This document shows, piece by piece, positions 35,033 through 48,200 of a stretch of 64,000 bases of DNA (position 1 is its first letter; each line of letters opens with the position of its first letter). Both the position numbers and the translations under genes were made by a program. This DNA comes from Berberis thunbergii (lineage: Eukaryota > Streptophyta > Magnoliopsida > Ranunculales > Berberidaceae), in contig QNQO01002063.1 of NCBI GenBank assembly GCA_003290165.1, forward strand, positions 1 through 64,000. Reading direction: 5' to 3'. A model generated the notes under the pieces. It had not been told where the DNA came from. It did not search any database and saw only the letters and a program-made list of their open reading frames with translations.

Positions 35033-35941
35033 TAGGGGTGGGCATTTAGGACTGAACCAACAACCAGACCGATCGGGTCGGTTCAAATCGATTTTAATTA
35101 ATTATAAAAGTTTTGGTTGTAAAAGCCCGGCCCGGCTCGAAGTTTCTGGTCCGGGCCTCGGTTTCCATTTTTGAAGCCCGGCGGATAACCGACCCAGTTT
35201 AAATAGTTAACTTAAAATAACAACATTTGTTTCTCCAGATTAAATAGCTAGAATTTCTCCATTTATTTTGTTCATTGAGGATTCAAAATTGAGAATCTAG
35301 TATTCACACACTTGGTAGGCACAAGATCACGAATGAGATCGACTGAACTATCCAGTCTCCTCACAGCGAAGGTGAAGCTGCGGAGGCTTATTCTCTTCTG
35401 CGACCGACACTTCTTCTCTTCTCACAGTGACCGACGCCTCTTCTCTTTTCACAGCGGAGGCGAAGGCCGAGCCGACCCTTCCTTCTTTTCTCTCAGCGAA
35501 GGCGGAGGCCGAGCCGCCTCCCTCTCCCATCCTTTCCCCGCCTTTCCCTAGATCAAATTTTGATCAGATCTCAGATCTTTGATCATATATGAGATCTGGA
35601 CATTTTTCACTGAACTACGGAATGTGACGTTTTTCTTCATTGACCATATGAATTATTTCAATATCAACAGGCTGGGGGGATTTCTTAATGTATATTTGCA
35701 TTATTGTGTTCGGCTGAACATTTAACACCATGGCATTATGGAATAACGAAGTTTGGCCATTTTAAATGTTGCTCTTAGGACCGAGACAGGCCCGAAACCG
35801 GGCCGTATTTCGGTTAACCAGGACCTCGGTTAATCGGTCAACCCGGTCCGATTTCGGGTCTCATAAACACTGGCCCGAATTTCTCGGGCCGATTTTCAAT
35901 TTTTACATTTTGGGCCAGTTACCCGTACTTGCCCAGCCCTA
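35033..35941. mobile_element. hAT-like non-autonomous element, 909 bp
   Basis: Begins TAGGGGTGGGCAT and ends GCCCAGCCCTA (near inverse), flanked by 8-bp repeats GTAGAAAG (35025-35032) and GTAAAAAG (35942-35949), seven of eight matching. Eight-bp duplications and these ends are typical of hAT elements. CGGTTCAAAT and CCCGGCCCGG-type phrases fill the flanks; the central open frame (35312-35551) is low-complexity and shows no transposase. Confidence 0.75.
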
Positions 35942-36160
35942 GTAAAAAGGTTCATTTTTTTTTTCATCAATTTGTATGACAATAAAGTTTGATTGGGGAA
36001 GGTCCAGCCCAATTTGGTATCTTCAAAGGGTTTTATTGTGGCAAACCGCAAACCACCCAAGCCTAAAATAGTTGGATGGACCATTTAATAGGCCCAAGAT
36101 TAAGCCCAAGCTCAACTTGTGCTTATCGTTGCTGTTGCAGAGTGAGAATTAAAGAGTACA

Positions 36161-36184
36161 GAGAGAGAGAGAGAGAGAGAGAGA
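36161..36184. repeat. GA microsatellite in a gene leader
   Basis: About twelve GA units, about 55 bases upstream of the ATG at 36238, probably within the 5' leader of that gene. Confidence 0.8.
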
Positions 36185-36237
36185 CGTGATGAGGAGAAAA
36201 GGCGGGTGATTTTGAGCTGAGAGACAGAGATAAATAA

Positions 36238-39200
36238 ATGGGTTCTTCAATAGCTTCTGTTATCGCTTCTTCTTTCACATATCAGGTAAAAAATTCACCT
36301 TGATTTTCAATTATTTGTTAATTTTGCTCAAATAAGGCTCTAATGATTTAGGGTTATGGGGTTTTGTTCATTTGGGTCTACTAATTACCAATTAAAGGAC
36401 TCGATATGATCCTGGGTGTCTATGCTTTCTTACTATAGTTTATTCTTTTTGGTCTTCTCACTTTTTTTTATTAATTCAATCCAAGTATTTTATGATAAAG
36501 TTACATTTTCAAATCGAAAAAAAAAAACTGATATAAGAAACTTTTAAGTAGGAACCTGTCATTTATATGCTCATGCATTGACAACCAATAAAGAACAGTT
36601 GGATTTCAATGCAATTGAACATTCGGAAACTGGATCATCTGAAATGGGGTTTCTATAATTCAAATGGCGTTGGTTAGGTGTAAATTATGTGATTTTTGTA
36701 AATGATAGTGAAAAGAAAATAGGAAAAGATGTTTGAGGAGAAAAGGGAGTGAAAATGTACTGAGATATCTTCATAATGCTTTAAACATAATACTTGCTTT
36801 TTACTGAACTAATTACATTAGGAAAATAGGAGATGAGACTGAAAAGAAAAAAAATAAAAAACTACTATACAAGTTTAGGGATACCGTCCTCTGGAAAACT
36901 TAGAACCCCCGCGAGCTTGTTTTCTGGTTTGGATGGCAGCACATGACTGTGTGCTTGCGTCGGATAACTTGGCTAAGCATCTTGTGATCACAAACAGATG
37001 TTGCCTTTGTGAGGCTCGACAAGAGTCTGAAAATTTTAATTTCTCAGCTGCTCCTTGGATGTATATGGCATAGAAGTGCAGCGTGTGGTGCAGTGTCAAA
37101 TGCTATTTCTTTTGGTGACTGATATATGCTACAAGTGGCACAGCCTCTATCGGTCAGAGCTAAGTGGTTATGGGGGCACGAAAAGGGCAGCGGGAAGGAT
37201 TAGAGATTAGGATTTTTTTTTTAAATTAAACCTTCAGTGGGGAGGGGCAGCTATGGAATGCCAGACCTTTATTACTTATCAAAATAATTGATTTACAAAC
37301 TAAACGGGAGTACATTATGACTTTACCCGTATTAATAACCAAGCAACAAATACTAGACAAAATGCCTATCCAAATGGCAAGCACTAAAGTCTAAACAGTG
37401 TCTTACTCCTACCTCAACATTGCTCATCAAGCCTTGCCAAAAACCCAACTCCTCGCCACATTTGCACCAATTGTAACATGATAAAATAAACTTGCAGATA
37501 ACAATTTATAACCTATAAGGGAACAAATTGCCAACACAATTCCCATTTGCTTGCTACTTGCTTACAAACAGCACAAAACCAATCACCAGACACTCTCTTG
37601 CAACATCAGAAGATACACTACATGCATAAGCACTAGACAGCAAAGTCTACCGCCCAGCAAATACAGCCTCGCACTCTGTCTAGCATAGAGCATTGCCTTA
37701 ACAACCTCGCCAAAACAGCAACCAAAACTCTGTTTCGCACAACAACGAGACGAAACAGAGTCTGCTATAGCACCCTGTCCAGCATATTTTAATAAACAAA
37801 AACATCGGCCCTGACATATGACCGGACCTAGGCCAAATTTCCACTCACGAACGAGTTAGCGACAACACTATGTCCAAACTCATATGACATGAAATAGCAA
37901 CAGCCATGGCACCACATCATCACCACCGCTCAGTCCTGACAGCTGCTATTCTGCGGATTTCGCACCCCAAAATCGAAACAGACTTCGTATAGTCCTGCCT
38001 ATCAAAACAAAAATTTCCTCCACTCATCACCATGCCGAATATAAGCCAGCCACCTGTCAAGCAACACCAATCCTACCAATCGCCTAGGTAGTTCATTAGC
38101 GCCAAAAGTGACACTCCAATTATCTTTTTGCGCTCTATCAGCTAAAGCATCCGCCACCGCATTGGCCTCTCTATAAACATGCTTACAAATCAACATTAAG
38201 CGCTACAAATTCTGCAGGAGGGGGTCCAATAAACAATTCTAATATCCTTCTTTCTAACTGGGATCACATGTAACCATAATGCCCGTAATGAGGCCTTATT
38301 CCGGCTGATTTGTTTCAGGATAATAAATGTGTTTGCCAACCTCAAACTGCGTCTAACGTTTAAAATCACAAAAATAACATTTGGAGAAGCGTTTTCATAG
38401 ACACATTTACACCGTTGTTTCCTAATTTCCCATAAGATAAACATAGGAGTAAGAAAGTATAACACACCTGATTGCGAGTTAATCTTAGCTCTTTTGAACC
38501 AAATCAAAAGCACCGTAAAGATTTCTGCTGGTTTCCTTACATACACGTCAAAAACCCTTTCAAAATGACTCCACACCGTTACCGCCAATTTTCCATCAAG
38601 AAATAGGTGATTCAAAGATTCCATCTTCGGATTGGCGCAACACCTACATCTTGAGGCTAGTTTAAAATCGCATTTGTGCAACTCCCCGTCCACTAGCACA
38701 TCTCTTCGCAGTAATTTTCACACAAAAACTGATATTCTGGAAGGAATAATGTCTTGCCATATCTTTTTACTTAAAATATTTACCGTCCCGTGATGTTGTA
38801 ACAATTCATATGCCGACTGAAGAGAGAAACTACCATTTGACTCCGGAGCCCATACACACCTGTATCGTCATATCTCTCCCCACGCAAATTATCTGCATAG
38901 AGATTGCGCGCCATCTTCTTGAGTGTTGGATTAATCAGTTCAAAATTACCCAGACTTACTTCGCTTACGGTAGGCCAAATACCACGATTAACCAAATCTT
39001 TCGACTTTCTGAAAGAAGCCACAATATTACAGTTTTACTTCGCTTACGGTAGGCCAAATACCACGATTAACCAAATCTTTCGACTTTCTGAAAGAAGCCA
39101 CAATATTACAGTTTTCCTCATAAAAACTAGTAGTGTCATTTCCAATGCGCCAAAACAAGTTACTCAAAATCAATGATTTACAAAGCATGATCTCCTTGAA

Positions 39201-42200
39201 AAAAGGTGATGCCTCACATTTTACAACTTGGCCACTCAAAGCAACTCTAGGCAACCTGTATTTGTTCCTCATGAAAGAAGCTCATAGAGAATCCGAATTA
39301 ATTAGGTTCCAAAGAGCCTTAACTCGAAAGGCCTTCATCACTATTGTCAAATTTCTTACACCCAACCCTTCTTCCTCCTGTGGCAAACAAATTTTATCCC
39401 ATGACACACATTTTTTCTTCAATCTGCCTTCATAATCCCCCCAAAAGAAATCAGTTAACAAGCCGTTGATTCTTGATAAAACTTTCTTGGACACACACAT
39501 GGCACTTAGTATGTGAATTGGGATCGAACTAAGGACATGCTTAATCAAGATCATTCTCCCCCCTGGCGATAACAGTTTTGCTTTCCATCCTTGGATACGG
39601 TGTTGAATTTTATCAATCATCTCTACAAAATAAGAAATCTTTGCTTTTTCTTGAAAAACCGATCCTCCCAAATATGTCAAAGGCGATCCTTTATACTGAA
39701 ATCCAGTAAATCTCTTCAAAGCCACAATTCTTTCCACCGCCACATTGTTCTCCAGCAAAAAAGAGTTTTTGCCCTCATTAATTTTTTGTCCTGAAGCTTT
39801 ACAATACCCTTGCAGAAATTCCATGCACCCCAAAACTGAAGATTTTCTTCCATTTAAAAAAATAAGCGTGTCATCTGCATAGAGTAAATGTGAAATCGAA
39901 CGGCAAGCCCTTGGCGTATAATAATACCCTATTTTTCCTTTACTGAAAGCCAACTGCAATCCTCTACTCAAAACCTCCGAGGCAATGATAAATAATAACG
40001 GTGAAAGGGGATCTCCCTGCCTTAAACCTCTGGTAGATTTGAAAAAATCTTAATAGACTCCTTGTAGCAAAATCCTCCGATATTGTGGGTTATATAGCCT
40101 TTCAAATTTGGTAAAAATGTATCCAGTGAAATTTGGACCCATTTTTTAGCTTCAATTTAGTTTTTAAATAAAAATATGAACATGGTGCCTGGACGGATGA
40201 GATGCTAGAGATAACATGGAAAGTCTCAAAAATTAAAAATTGAGAAAATTCTCTGAAATTGTGGGTTATAGCCTTTAAAATTCGATGAAAATGTACCAAT
40301 CCAAAATTTGACCAATTTTTATTTTTATGTAACAAACGAAAAGGGTGGTGGAAAGGATGAGATTATGGATCACGGAAGGAAGCGACAGATAAATAAATTA
40401 AATATATATATAGAGAGAGAGGGAGAAATCTTCAAATTGAGGGTTATATTCAAGGATGCACGGACTCGGACACGGACACGGACACGACACGGCGACTCAG
40501 CAATTTTCAAAAAAATAGGACTCGGCGACACGGTCAAACTTAATTTTTTAATATATATTTTTTGTAACTCATCAAAATCAAACATATCAATAATACATTC
40601 AAATTCATTCATTCAAATTTACAAATGCATCATAAAGTCAAGCTCAACTGCTCAAATAGTCAAGTCATACTCATAAAGCATAATTTCATTAACTTGATAC
40701 TGTAAATTGATACTGTAAATCTCATAAAGTAGTCAAGTAGTCAAGTCATACTCATATAATTTCATTAACTTGATACTGTAAATTGATAATTTTAAAAACT
40801 CACCAGTCACCAGCAAGGCGGCTAGATCTCTTCTTCATTAACTAGCTCATCCACTGTCATATTTTCTGCATCCAACAGTCCAGCCTCTAGTTCAGGTTCA
40901 TCAAGTGAAAGACTGGCAATCTCAAGCACTCCAGTAGCATCCAAATCCAACGAATCAATAGTATCTCCTGTGACATCCCACATCCTTGTCTCACCTTCTT
41001 GGTACTCTTGTTTTCTTCTTGACAAAAGACGAAGGTTGGAATGCACATACACTAAATCTTCAGCTCGTTTTGGGGTCAATTTGTTCCTTTTTAATGAGTG
41101 GATGTTGTTATATGTGCTCCAATTCCTCTCACAACATGAGGAAGAACAAGGTTGGCCAAGTAACTTCAAAGCAATATTCAAGAGATTAGGTGCACTGGTA
41201 CCATGAGCAACCCACCACACATCAGGATCTAGGTATGCTCTATTCTGTGTAGCATCACTTTCTGCAAACTGCCCAGCAGCAGTTGAAACTTTACATACTC
41301 TGTAACAACCACTCTTCTGTCTTCAATTAGAGGAAAGTATCTCTTGAAACATATATTTCTCTCATTTGAAATCTCAGGATCTTTGTGTGGCGCAATACGA
41401 TTAGGATCCTCTTCCAACCATTCGGTGCTATAATACCTATATTATATATTAATATTAGCAATAGCAATGTCCCAAATAAAAAATAAGTAGAATAAAAAAT
41501 TAAAAACAATGGAATTATTTACCTTGGATTCAAGGAATGTGCTAAGCAATGCAGTGGTGTGTTGTTTTTCTCCCATCGATCTACCAATATCTGATGCACC
41601 ACTGAAAAAAACTCTGACTCCTCCTCACTAGTATTTTCCTTTCCTTCATGACGATAAATAACTTGTTTCACTTTCTCAATCATAACATCCCACATCTCAT
41701 ACACCAAGTGAAGACAACACTTATCTGTATCAGCCCTCCACAACATTGAATAAATAGGCTCTGTGAAACGAAGCACATAATCCACTTTGTCCCACCACAA
41801 GTCATCCAATAGTATTCCTTTCACAATCCGTGCTTTGTCAACATCATCTTCCTAATAGGAATCCCACTAATCTCCAATCACCATACTTTGGATGCTACTT
41901 TTTAGGGTTGAACAAAAAAACCGATCAAACTGACCGAACCGATCAAAACCGAACCGATTGGTTCGGTTTAAATTTGGTTCGGATCGGTTTAAAAAAATGC
42001 AAAACCGAAGTGGTCGGTTCGGTTTTCAGTTTCTATGTGATTTAAACCGACCAAACCGAACCGAACCGAATATTTAAATATATTATATTATTTATATATA
42101 AAAAAATATATAAATAATATAATATGTTTAAAATTCGGTTCGGTTCGGTTTTATTTCGGTTTTGGTTCGATTTTAGTCGGTTCGGTTACGGTTTGCATAA

Positions 42201-45200
42201 ATTAGAATCGGTTCGGTTTCGGATCGGTTTTGTTAATGGTCGGTTCGGTTTGAAAATTTTAAAACCGACCTAAGTCGGTTCGATTCACGGTTTAGGTGAA
42301 AAACCGAACCGTCGGTTCGGTTTTCAGCCCTACTACTTTTAATGTCTTTCAACCTCTTCAGCATAATTATGCTTGAAGCAAAGCGTGTCTCAGCTATGGA
42401 AAGCAACTTCAATCTCGAATGCTCATTAAACATGTGCAACCTCATGGAATGGTTCATGATAAAGTTCTTGATCGTCACCCCATCCCCAACAACATCAATA
42501 ATCCAACTACACAAACTGTAGGCCTTTTCATTTGCAGGCGTGTTCTTTGGAGCGTATATATTCTTCAAGGCAAGGTTGAGAGTGTGGACTACACAAGGTG
42601 TCCAAAAAACCTCAGGATACTCGCTCTCAACAAGTAAACCTGCAGCCCTACAAACTGGAGCATTGTCGGTTATAACTTGAACGACATTCCTTGGCCCAAC
42701 CTCACGTACAACTTCCTTAATCAAATTAGCAATGAAGAACTTGTCTTTGTATTCCCCTTCACAGTTCACAGCCTTTAAGAACATTGGACCACCCTCATTA
42801 ATCACTATGAAATTAATGAGAGGCCTCCTTTGAGAATCAGTCCACCCATCACAAACAATTGTTGCCCCTTTAGTAACCCATGTGGACTTTGTTCCCTCCA
42901 ACAACCTCTCAATGTTGCTCCTTTCATTTTGAAGCAATGTCGTCCTCAATGCATTATACCCAGGAATCTTGTAACCACTAATAGACTTTGCCTTATTCGT
43001 TGCAAAGGTAAAAGCCTCCTGAAAATATGGATTCCTTGCAAGGTTGAATGGCAGGGCAGCTGAGTAGAACGCCCTTGCAATCAATGCATCCAACTCTTGT
43101 CGCTCACTCATATTGAACGCATGTGCAATAGGATTAATGGCTCTCCTCTTCCTCTGTTCATTGTATGAAAGTGGAACTGAAGGGCCAACCCCCCCCCCCC
43201 CCCCCCACTACTTGAACTCAGGTGAGGGTGACTACTTGATCCCACTGAAGGAGGTAAAGGAACACTTCGTATCCTTGAACTTTCTGCTTTCAATGCAGCT
43301 TCATCAATAAATTTTTGCACCTCTCTAAGTTGTATGGGGGAGATTTTGGCACAAATAGCTATCCCCTGACCACTTATCTTCAACAAATGGTGCTTCAATC
43401 TAGTAAGAGAGCCTGTATAATCTTTCTGACAATAGTTACACTTCCATCTAAGGTTTCCCCCACCTTCATTTAGTTTTCCTAATTTTGTCACATGCTTCCA
43501 AAGATCATCCCCAGTTCCTTGGCCTGCTAAAACCAATTTTAATTTCTTATTATTTAGTTTTCATTTTCCAGCAAATAGGTGCAAGTATTTCATATATCAT
43601 GCATACTTTCATCATGAATCACAGGAAGAAAAAAAAAATAAAAAAAACAGGAAAACAAAACAAAAAATTTCAACAATGTATATTTGGATCCAAGAAAAAT
43701 TTCAACTTGCAAAAAAAAAAAAAAACGAATCGCAGGAAGGAATTGTAGGAAAAAAAAATCGAATAAATCGATTGTTGAAATCGCTGAAATTTCAAAAAAA
43801 AAAATACCCACTTGCAGAGATTCAGAGTATACTAGCAGAGAAAAAAAAAACAAAACAAAAATCGATGAATCGATGAAATCGATCGATGAAATGGGTCGAC
43901 TCGCATAACAGGAACGATCGATCGATCGATCTCTACATCTCAGGAACAAAAAAAAAAAAAAAAAAATCGATCGAACGTACCTGGTCCTGGTGTCGATGAG
44001 GACGCCATCACTCTTCTCCTCCGCCCCGTCTGTCGATCTCTTCTCCTCCGTCTCTACTCTTGACCTTGACGATCGATCAATCGATCGATGGCTTGGCTGC
44101 GAAAAGGGTTTGAGTTAGGGTTTCTTTCGGGTTTTTTTTTTTTCTCTGCTCTGCCTCTGACTCGGTCTGTGTGGGAGGAGGAAAATCGGGCGAAATTAAA
44201 ATTTTCGTAGTCAACGAATTTTGACTACCCCCGGACCGTGTCAGACCGAGTCTGGACCGTGTCCGGACCGTATTTGACCGTGTCTGGACCGTGTCCAGAT
44301 CAGTCAACGAATTTTGACCGTTGACCCCGTGTCCAATAAGTGTCCAGCGCGTGTCGTGCACGAATCCGTGTCCGACACGTATTTGACGCGTGATTCGGGG
44401 GATTTTCGGAGAGTCGGTGCATCCTTGGTTATATTAGCCTTTGAAACTCGGTAAAAATGTATAAACCAAATTTTCGACCAATTTTTTTCTTCAACTTTTG
44501 TATTATTTAAAAACACGAAAATGATGGTGGAAAAGATGAAATATTAGGGATAACAAGAGGAAAAAACAAAATTTCTTTGAAATTATGGGTTAGCCTTTGA
44601 CATTTAGTGAAAATGTGTCCATCAAATTTTCGACCCATTTTTTTCTTCAATTTCATTTCAACATAAAACACACGAAAATGATAGTGGGATGGATGATAGA
44701 TTATGAAAAAAAAAAAAAAGGAAAAGTCACAAAAATAAAAGATTGAAAAGCCTTTGAAACTCGTCAAAATATGTCATTCAAATTTTCGACCTATTTTTTT
44801 GCTTCAAAATTTTTTTTTCATAAAAATACAAAAAGGATAGTGCCTTTGAATTTTCATAAAAATGTTTCAATCGAATTTTCTAACCATTTTGTTGCTTCAA
44901 ATTTACATTAAAAAATGAAAAGGGTAGTGGAAATGATGAGAGATTAGGGATAATGAGAGGAAAAACCATAAAAATGAAAAGGATAGTGGAAATGATGAAA
45001 TATTATATATAACGGAAAGAAAAACTACAATAATTAAAAATCGAGAAAATCATCCAAAATTGTAATAGCCTTTGAAATTCAGTGAAAATGTTTTAATCAA
45101 ATTTTCTAACCATTTTGTTTCTTCAAATTTTATTTTTACATAAAAAAATGAAAAGGGTAGTGGAAATGATGAGAGATTAGGGATAATGAGAGGAAAAACC

Positions 45201-48200
45201 ATAAAAATTAAGAAAATCCTCCAAGATTGTAGGTCATAGTTTTTTAAATTCGGTAAAAATGTGTCAATCAACATTTTGACCTTTTTTTTGCTTCAATTTT
45301 ATTTTTACATAAAAATTGAAAATGGTGTTTGGAATGATGAAATGTTAAAGATAATAAGAGGGAAAGTAACAAAGATTAAAATTTGAGAAAAATCTCCGTA
45401 ATTATAGGTTATATAGCTTAGGGCTGGGCATTTTAGACCAAATAACTGGACCGAGACTTAAATTGAAAATACCCAACACTCTGCAGGGAGAGATAGGGAG
45501 GTAGAGAAGAGATGGTGAAGAAGCTCTGCTTCACTTCCCACTTTGCCCTCCACCACTCTCGAAACTCCTCTCCAATCCCTCTCTCGAAACTCTTATTTAC
45601 TTCAACACTCTGCACGGAAAGATAGAGAGGCAGAGATGGCGAAGAAGCTCTGCTGCACTTCCCACTTTGCCCTCCGCCACTTCCGAAACTCCTCTCCAAT
45701 CCCTCTCTCGAAACTCTTCTTCACTTCAGACTCCTCTACAACAACAAAGAAGCTACACACCAAACTAAGAAGAATGAAGAAGAGCATTTGAAGAGGAAAA
45801 ATTAATAAAATCCTCTGATATTGTGGGTTATAGCCTTTCAAATTCGGTAAAAATGTGTCCATCGAAATTTCGACCCATTTTTTAGCTTCAATTTTATTTT
45901 TACATAAAAATATGAATAGGGTGCTTGGACGGATGAGATGTTAGAGATAACAAGATGGAAAGTTTCAAAAATTAAAAATCGATAAAACCCTCCAAAATTT
46001 TAGGTTATAGCCTTTGAAATTCATTAAAAATGTGTTAATAAAAAATTTGACCAATTTTTTATTTTTACGTAAAAACAAAAAAGGTGGCGGAAAGGATGAG
46101 ATTATAAATCACGAAAGGAAAAGCGATAAAGATAAAATATAAAAAACTAAAATAAAATAAAATATTGAGAAAAATCTTCAAAATTGTGGGTATAGCCTTT
46201 GAACTCGGTATAAATTTATAAACCAATTGTTTTCTTCAATTTTTTTATTTTTATTTAAAAGCACGCAAAATAGTGGTGGAAATGACGAGTATTGGGGATA
46301 ACAAGAGTAAATGCAAAAAAAAAACAAAACAAAAATCTCTGAAATTATGGGTTATAACCTTTGACATTCAGTGAAAATGTGTCCATCAAATTTTCGACCC
46401 ATTTTTTTCTTCAATTTTCTTTTAACATAAAAACACGAAAAGGGTAGTGGAAATGGATAAAAAAAGAAAAGTCGAGAAAATCCTCTAAAATTGTGGTTTA
46501 TATCCTTTGAAACTCGGTGGAAATGTGTCATTCAAATTTTCAACCTATTTTTTTGCTTCAATTTTTATTTTTCATAAAAACACGAAAATGATAGTGGAAA
46601 TGGGCGGATCCTCATTGTTGGTGTTATGATTTGGGGTATAACTGAAAGACATGTTTTCCTAGGATAAATACTACTAGATTAAGGCCTTTGTGGTTTGTAT
46701 TTCAGTCGGCTCTGTGAAAATCTCTCTTGCATGAGCTTTTTCCCATCTCCCGGAGAAGTTCGTCTTTGTTTTGTTTGTTAGGCAAAAAAAAAAAATTACC
46801 AAAGATATGGTCGTCTTTCTATAGGATTTTTCTGACAACAGAACAAGAATATTGACATAGATGAATTTCTTGGGCACAAAACAATAGTAAATTTATATAT
46901 ATTAAGCACACATTACAGCGGTAAAGAATTGTAAGTTCATTTTATCACGTAGCGTAGGGGTGGGCATCCCATCCCGCGATCCCGTTCCCGTCCCGATCCC
47001 GTCCCGTCCCAATTTTTTCGGGTCTTAATGGGATTGAATAATTTCATCCCGATCCCGTCCCGATCTAGAATGGGATGGGATGGGATGGAGATTTTCAATC
47101 CCGCCAATCCCGTCCCGTCCCGAACTAATTTATTAATATTAATTATTAATATTTTTATTTAATTATTTACTAACACAAATATGTTTTTACATTATGATAT
47201 TGACTGTTTTGAATACCATTAATCATTTTGGGCTCCATATCCAACAATCACTTCCCTGCAATGTTTCAAATTATATAGATAAATGTCCAAATTGGGAAAG
47301 TAATTAAGCTAACTCAAAAGATGGCTAAAACTGATTTTTATACATAACGTTGGTAATTTAAGTAGCGTAATTTTTAAAACTCCTCTAGAGTTGAATGTGG
47401 TCAAGGTTTAGGATTGTTCAGACAGATAGAGACTTTGGGCTGAGAGTTTCCCTTAGTAGGTTCCATTCAATAGTTGACAACTTGATGTGCTTGCTGTGTA
47501 GCTGAACAGATACTGAAGGATGGCATAAATTCCTAGTTGATTGAATAACTGAAAGCATCTTTTTCTTTGTTACAATGTTCATAAAAATTACTAAGAAATG
47601 ATAGTTAAATTCTGGCTGTAGTCCAGAAGTCATTTTTTGGATGAGTAAAAAAATGTATCATATAAAAGTTATAACTTTTTTGATAGTTGTATGCATATAT
47701 GTGCACTTCAGTTAAATGATAGTTAAATTTTTTGGATGCCGCTGATCCCGTCCTGTCCCGATCCCGTTTGGGATGGAATGAGATCGGGATGGGGTTTTTC
47801 CCATCCCGTCCCGTCCCGATCCCGTATGAACGGGATGGGATAGGGATGGGTATATCTCATCCCATCCCGTCCCGTGCCCACCCTAGCGTGCCCATTTCTC
47901 GTTTGCAGATCAAGTTCTCTAAAGGCCAGAGATGTCCAGTCCATGAGAGGCCAGCTTTTTCACGCTTGCATGGTCATCAAGCCTCTATAAAATGTTCTAG
48001 GAAAGGTTCGGCCATGGCAGAGTTCAGTGAACCAATAAAGATCTTGGAGAATGTCAACTTGAGACTGTGGGAAGCGATTCCAGAACCTGTAAAGGAGATT
48101 CCATGGAAGAAAACACGGGATAAGCTTTGGCCACGTTTGTTACATCTTGGAGAAAAGGCATCGAAGTGGTTCCTGATTGCAGTGTTCATATTCAGCTCCT

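Larger units (their letters stand above)
37211..40060 (-). mobile_element. 5'-truncated L1-type LINE
   Basis: Lies on the minus strand inside the 11.6-kb intron. The 5' (right) end is cut within reverse transcriptase at about 40060, where the tandem array begins. The 3' (left) end is marked by a T run on the plus strand (37211-37220), which would be the poly(A) tail. The order on the minus strand is reverse transcriptase, zf-RVT-like region, and RNase H remnant, followed by about 0.7 kb without coding sequence. A 78-bp tandem duplication (about 38958-39113) and several frame breaks show it is dead. Confidence 0.8.
40451..44427 (-). mobile_element. hAT transposon, 3977 bp, decayed
   Basis: The ends are CAAGGATGCACGGACTC and its near inverse GAGTCGGTGCATCCTTG, flanked by the exact 8-bp repeat GTTATATT (40443-40450 and 44428-44435). 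It carries a transposase gene on the minus strand and inserted into a tandem-array monomer. Sub-terminal regions are dense in CGGACACGG and GTCCGGACCGTGT motifs, as is usual near hAT ends, where transposase binds. A second, smaller hAT element splits it at 41903-42332. Confidence 0.88.

Noticed and set aside
35312..35551. 79-codon frame in the hAT-like element at 35033
   Set aside because: Low-complexity Ser, Phe and Gly-rich sequence that is also open on the other strand.
42080..42120. Strong AT palindrome considered as an origin or matrix attachment site
   Set aside because: It is the centre of the palindromic hAT MITE and is explained by that element.
40075..46600. Regularly spaced repeats considered as a CRISPR array
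   Set aside because: Units are long, diverged and directly joined, in plant nuclear DNA; they form a tandem repeat array.
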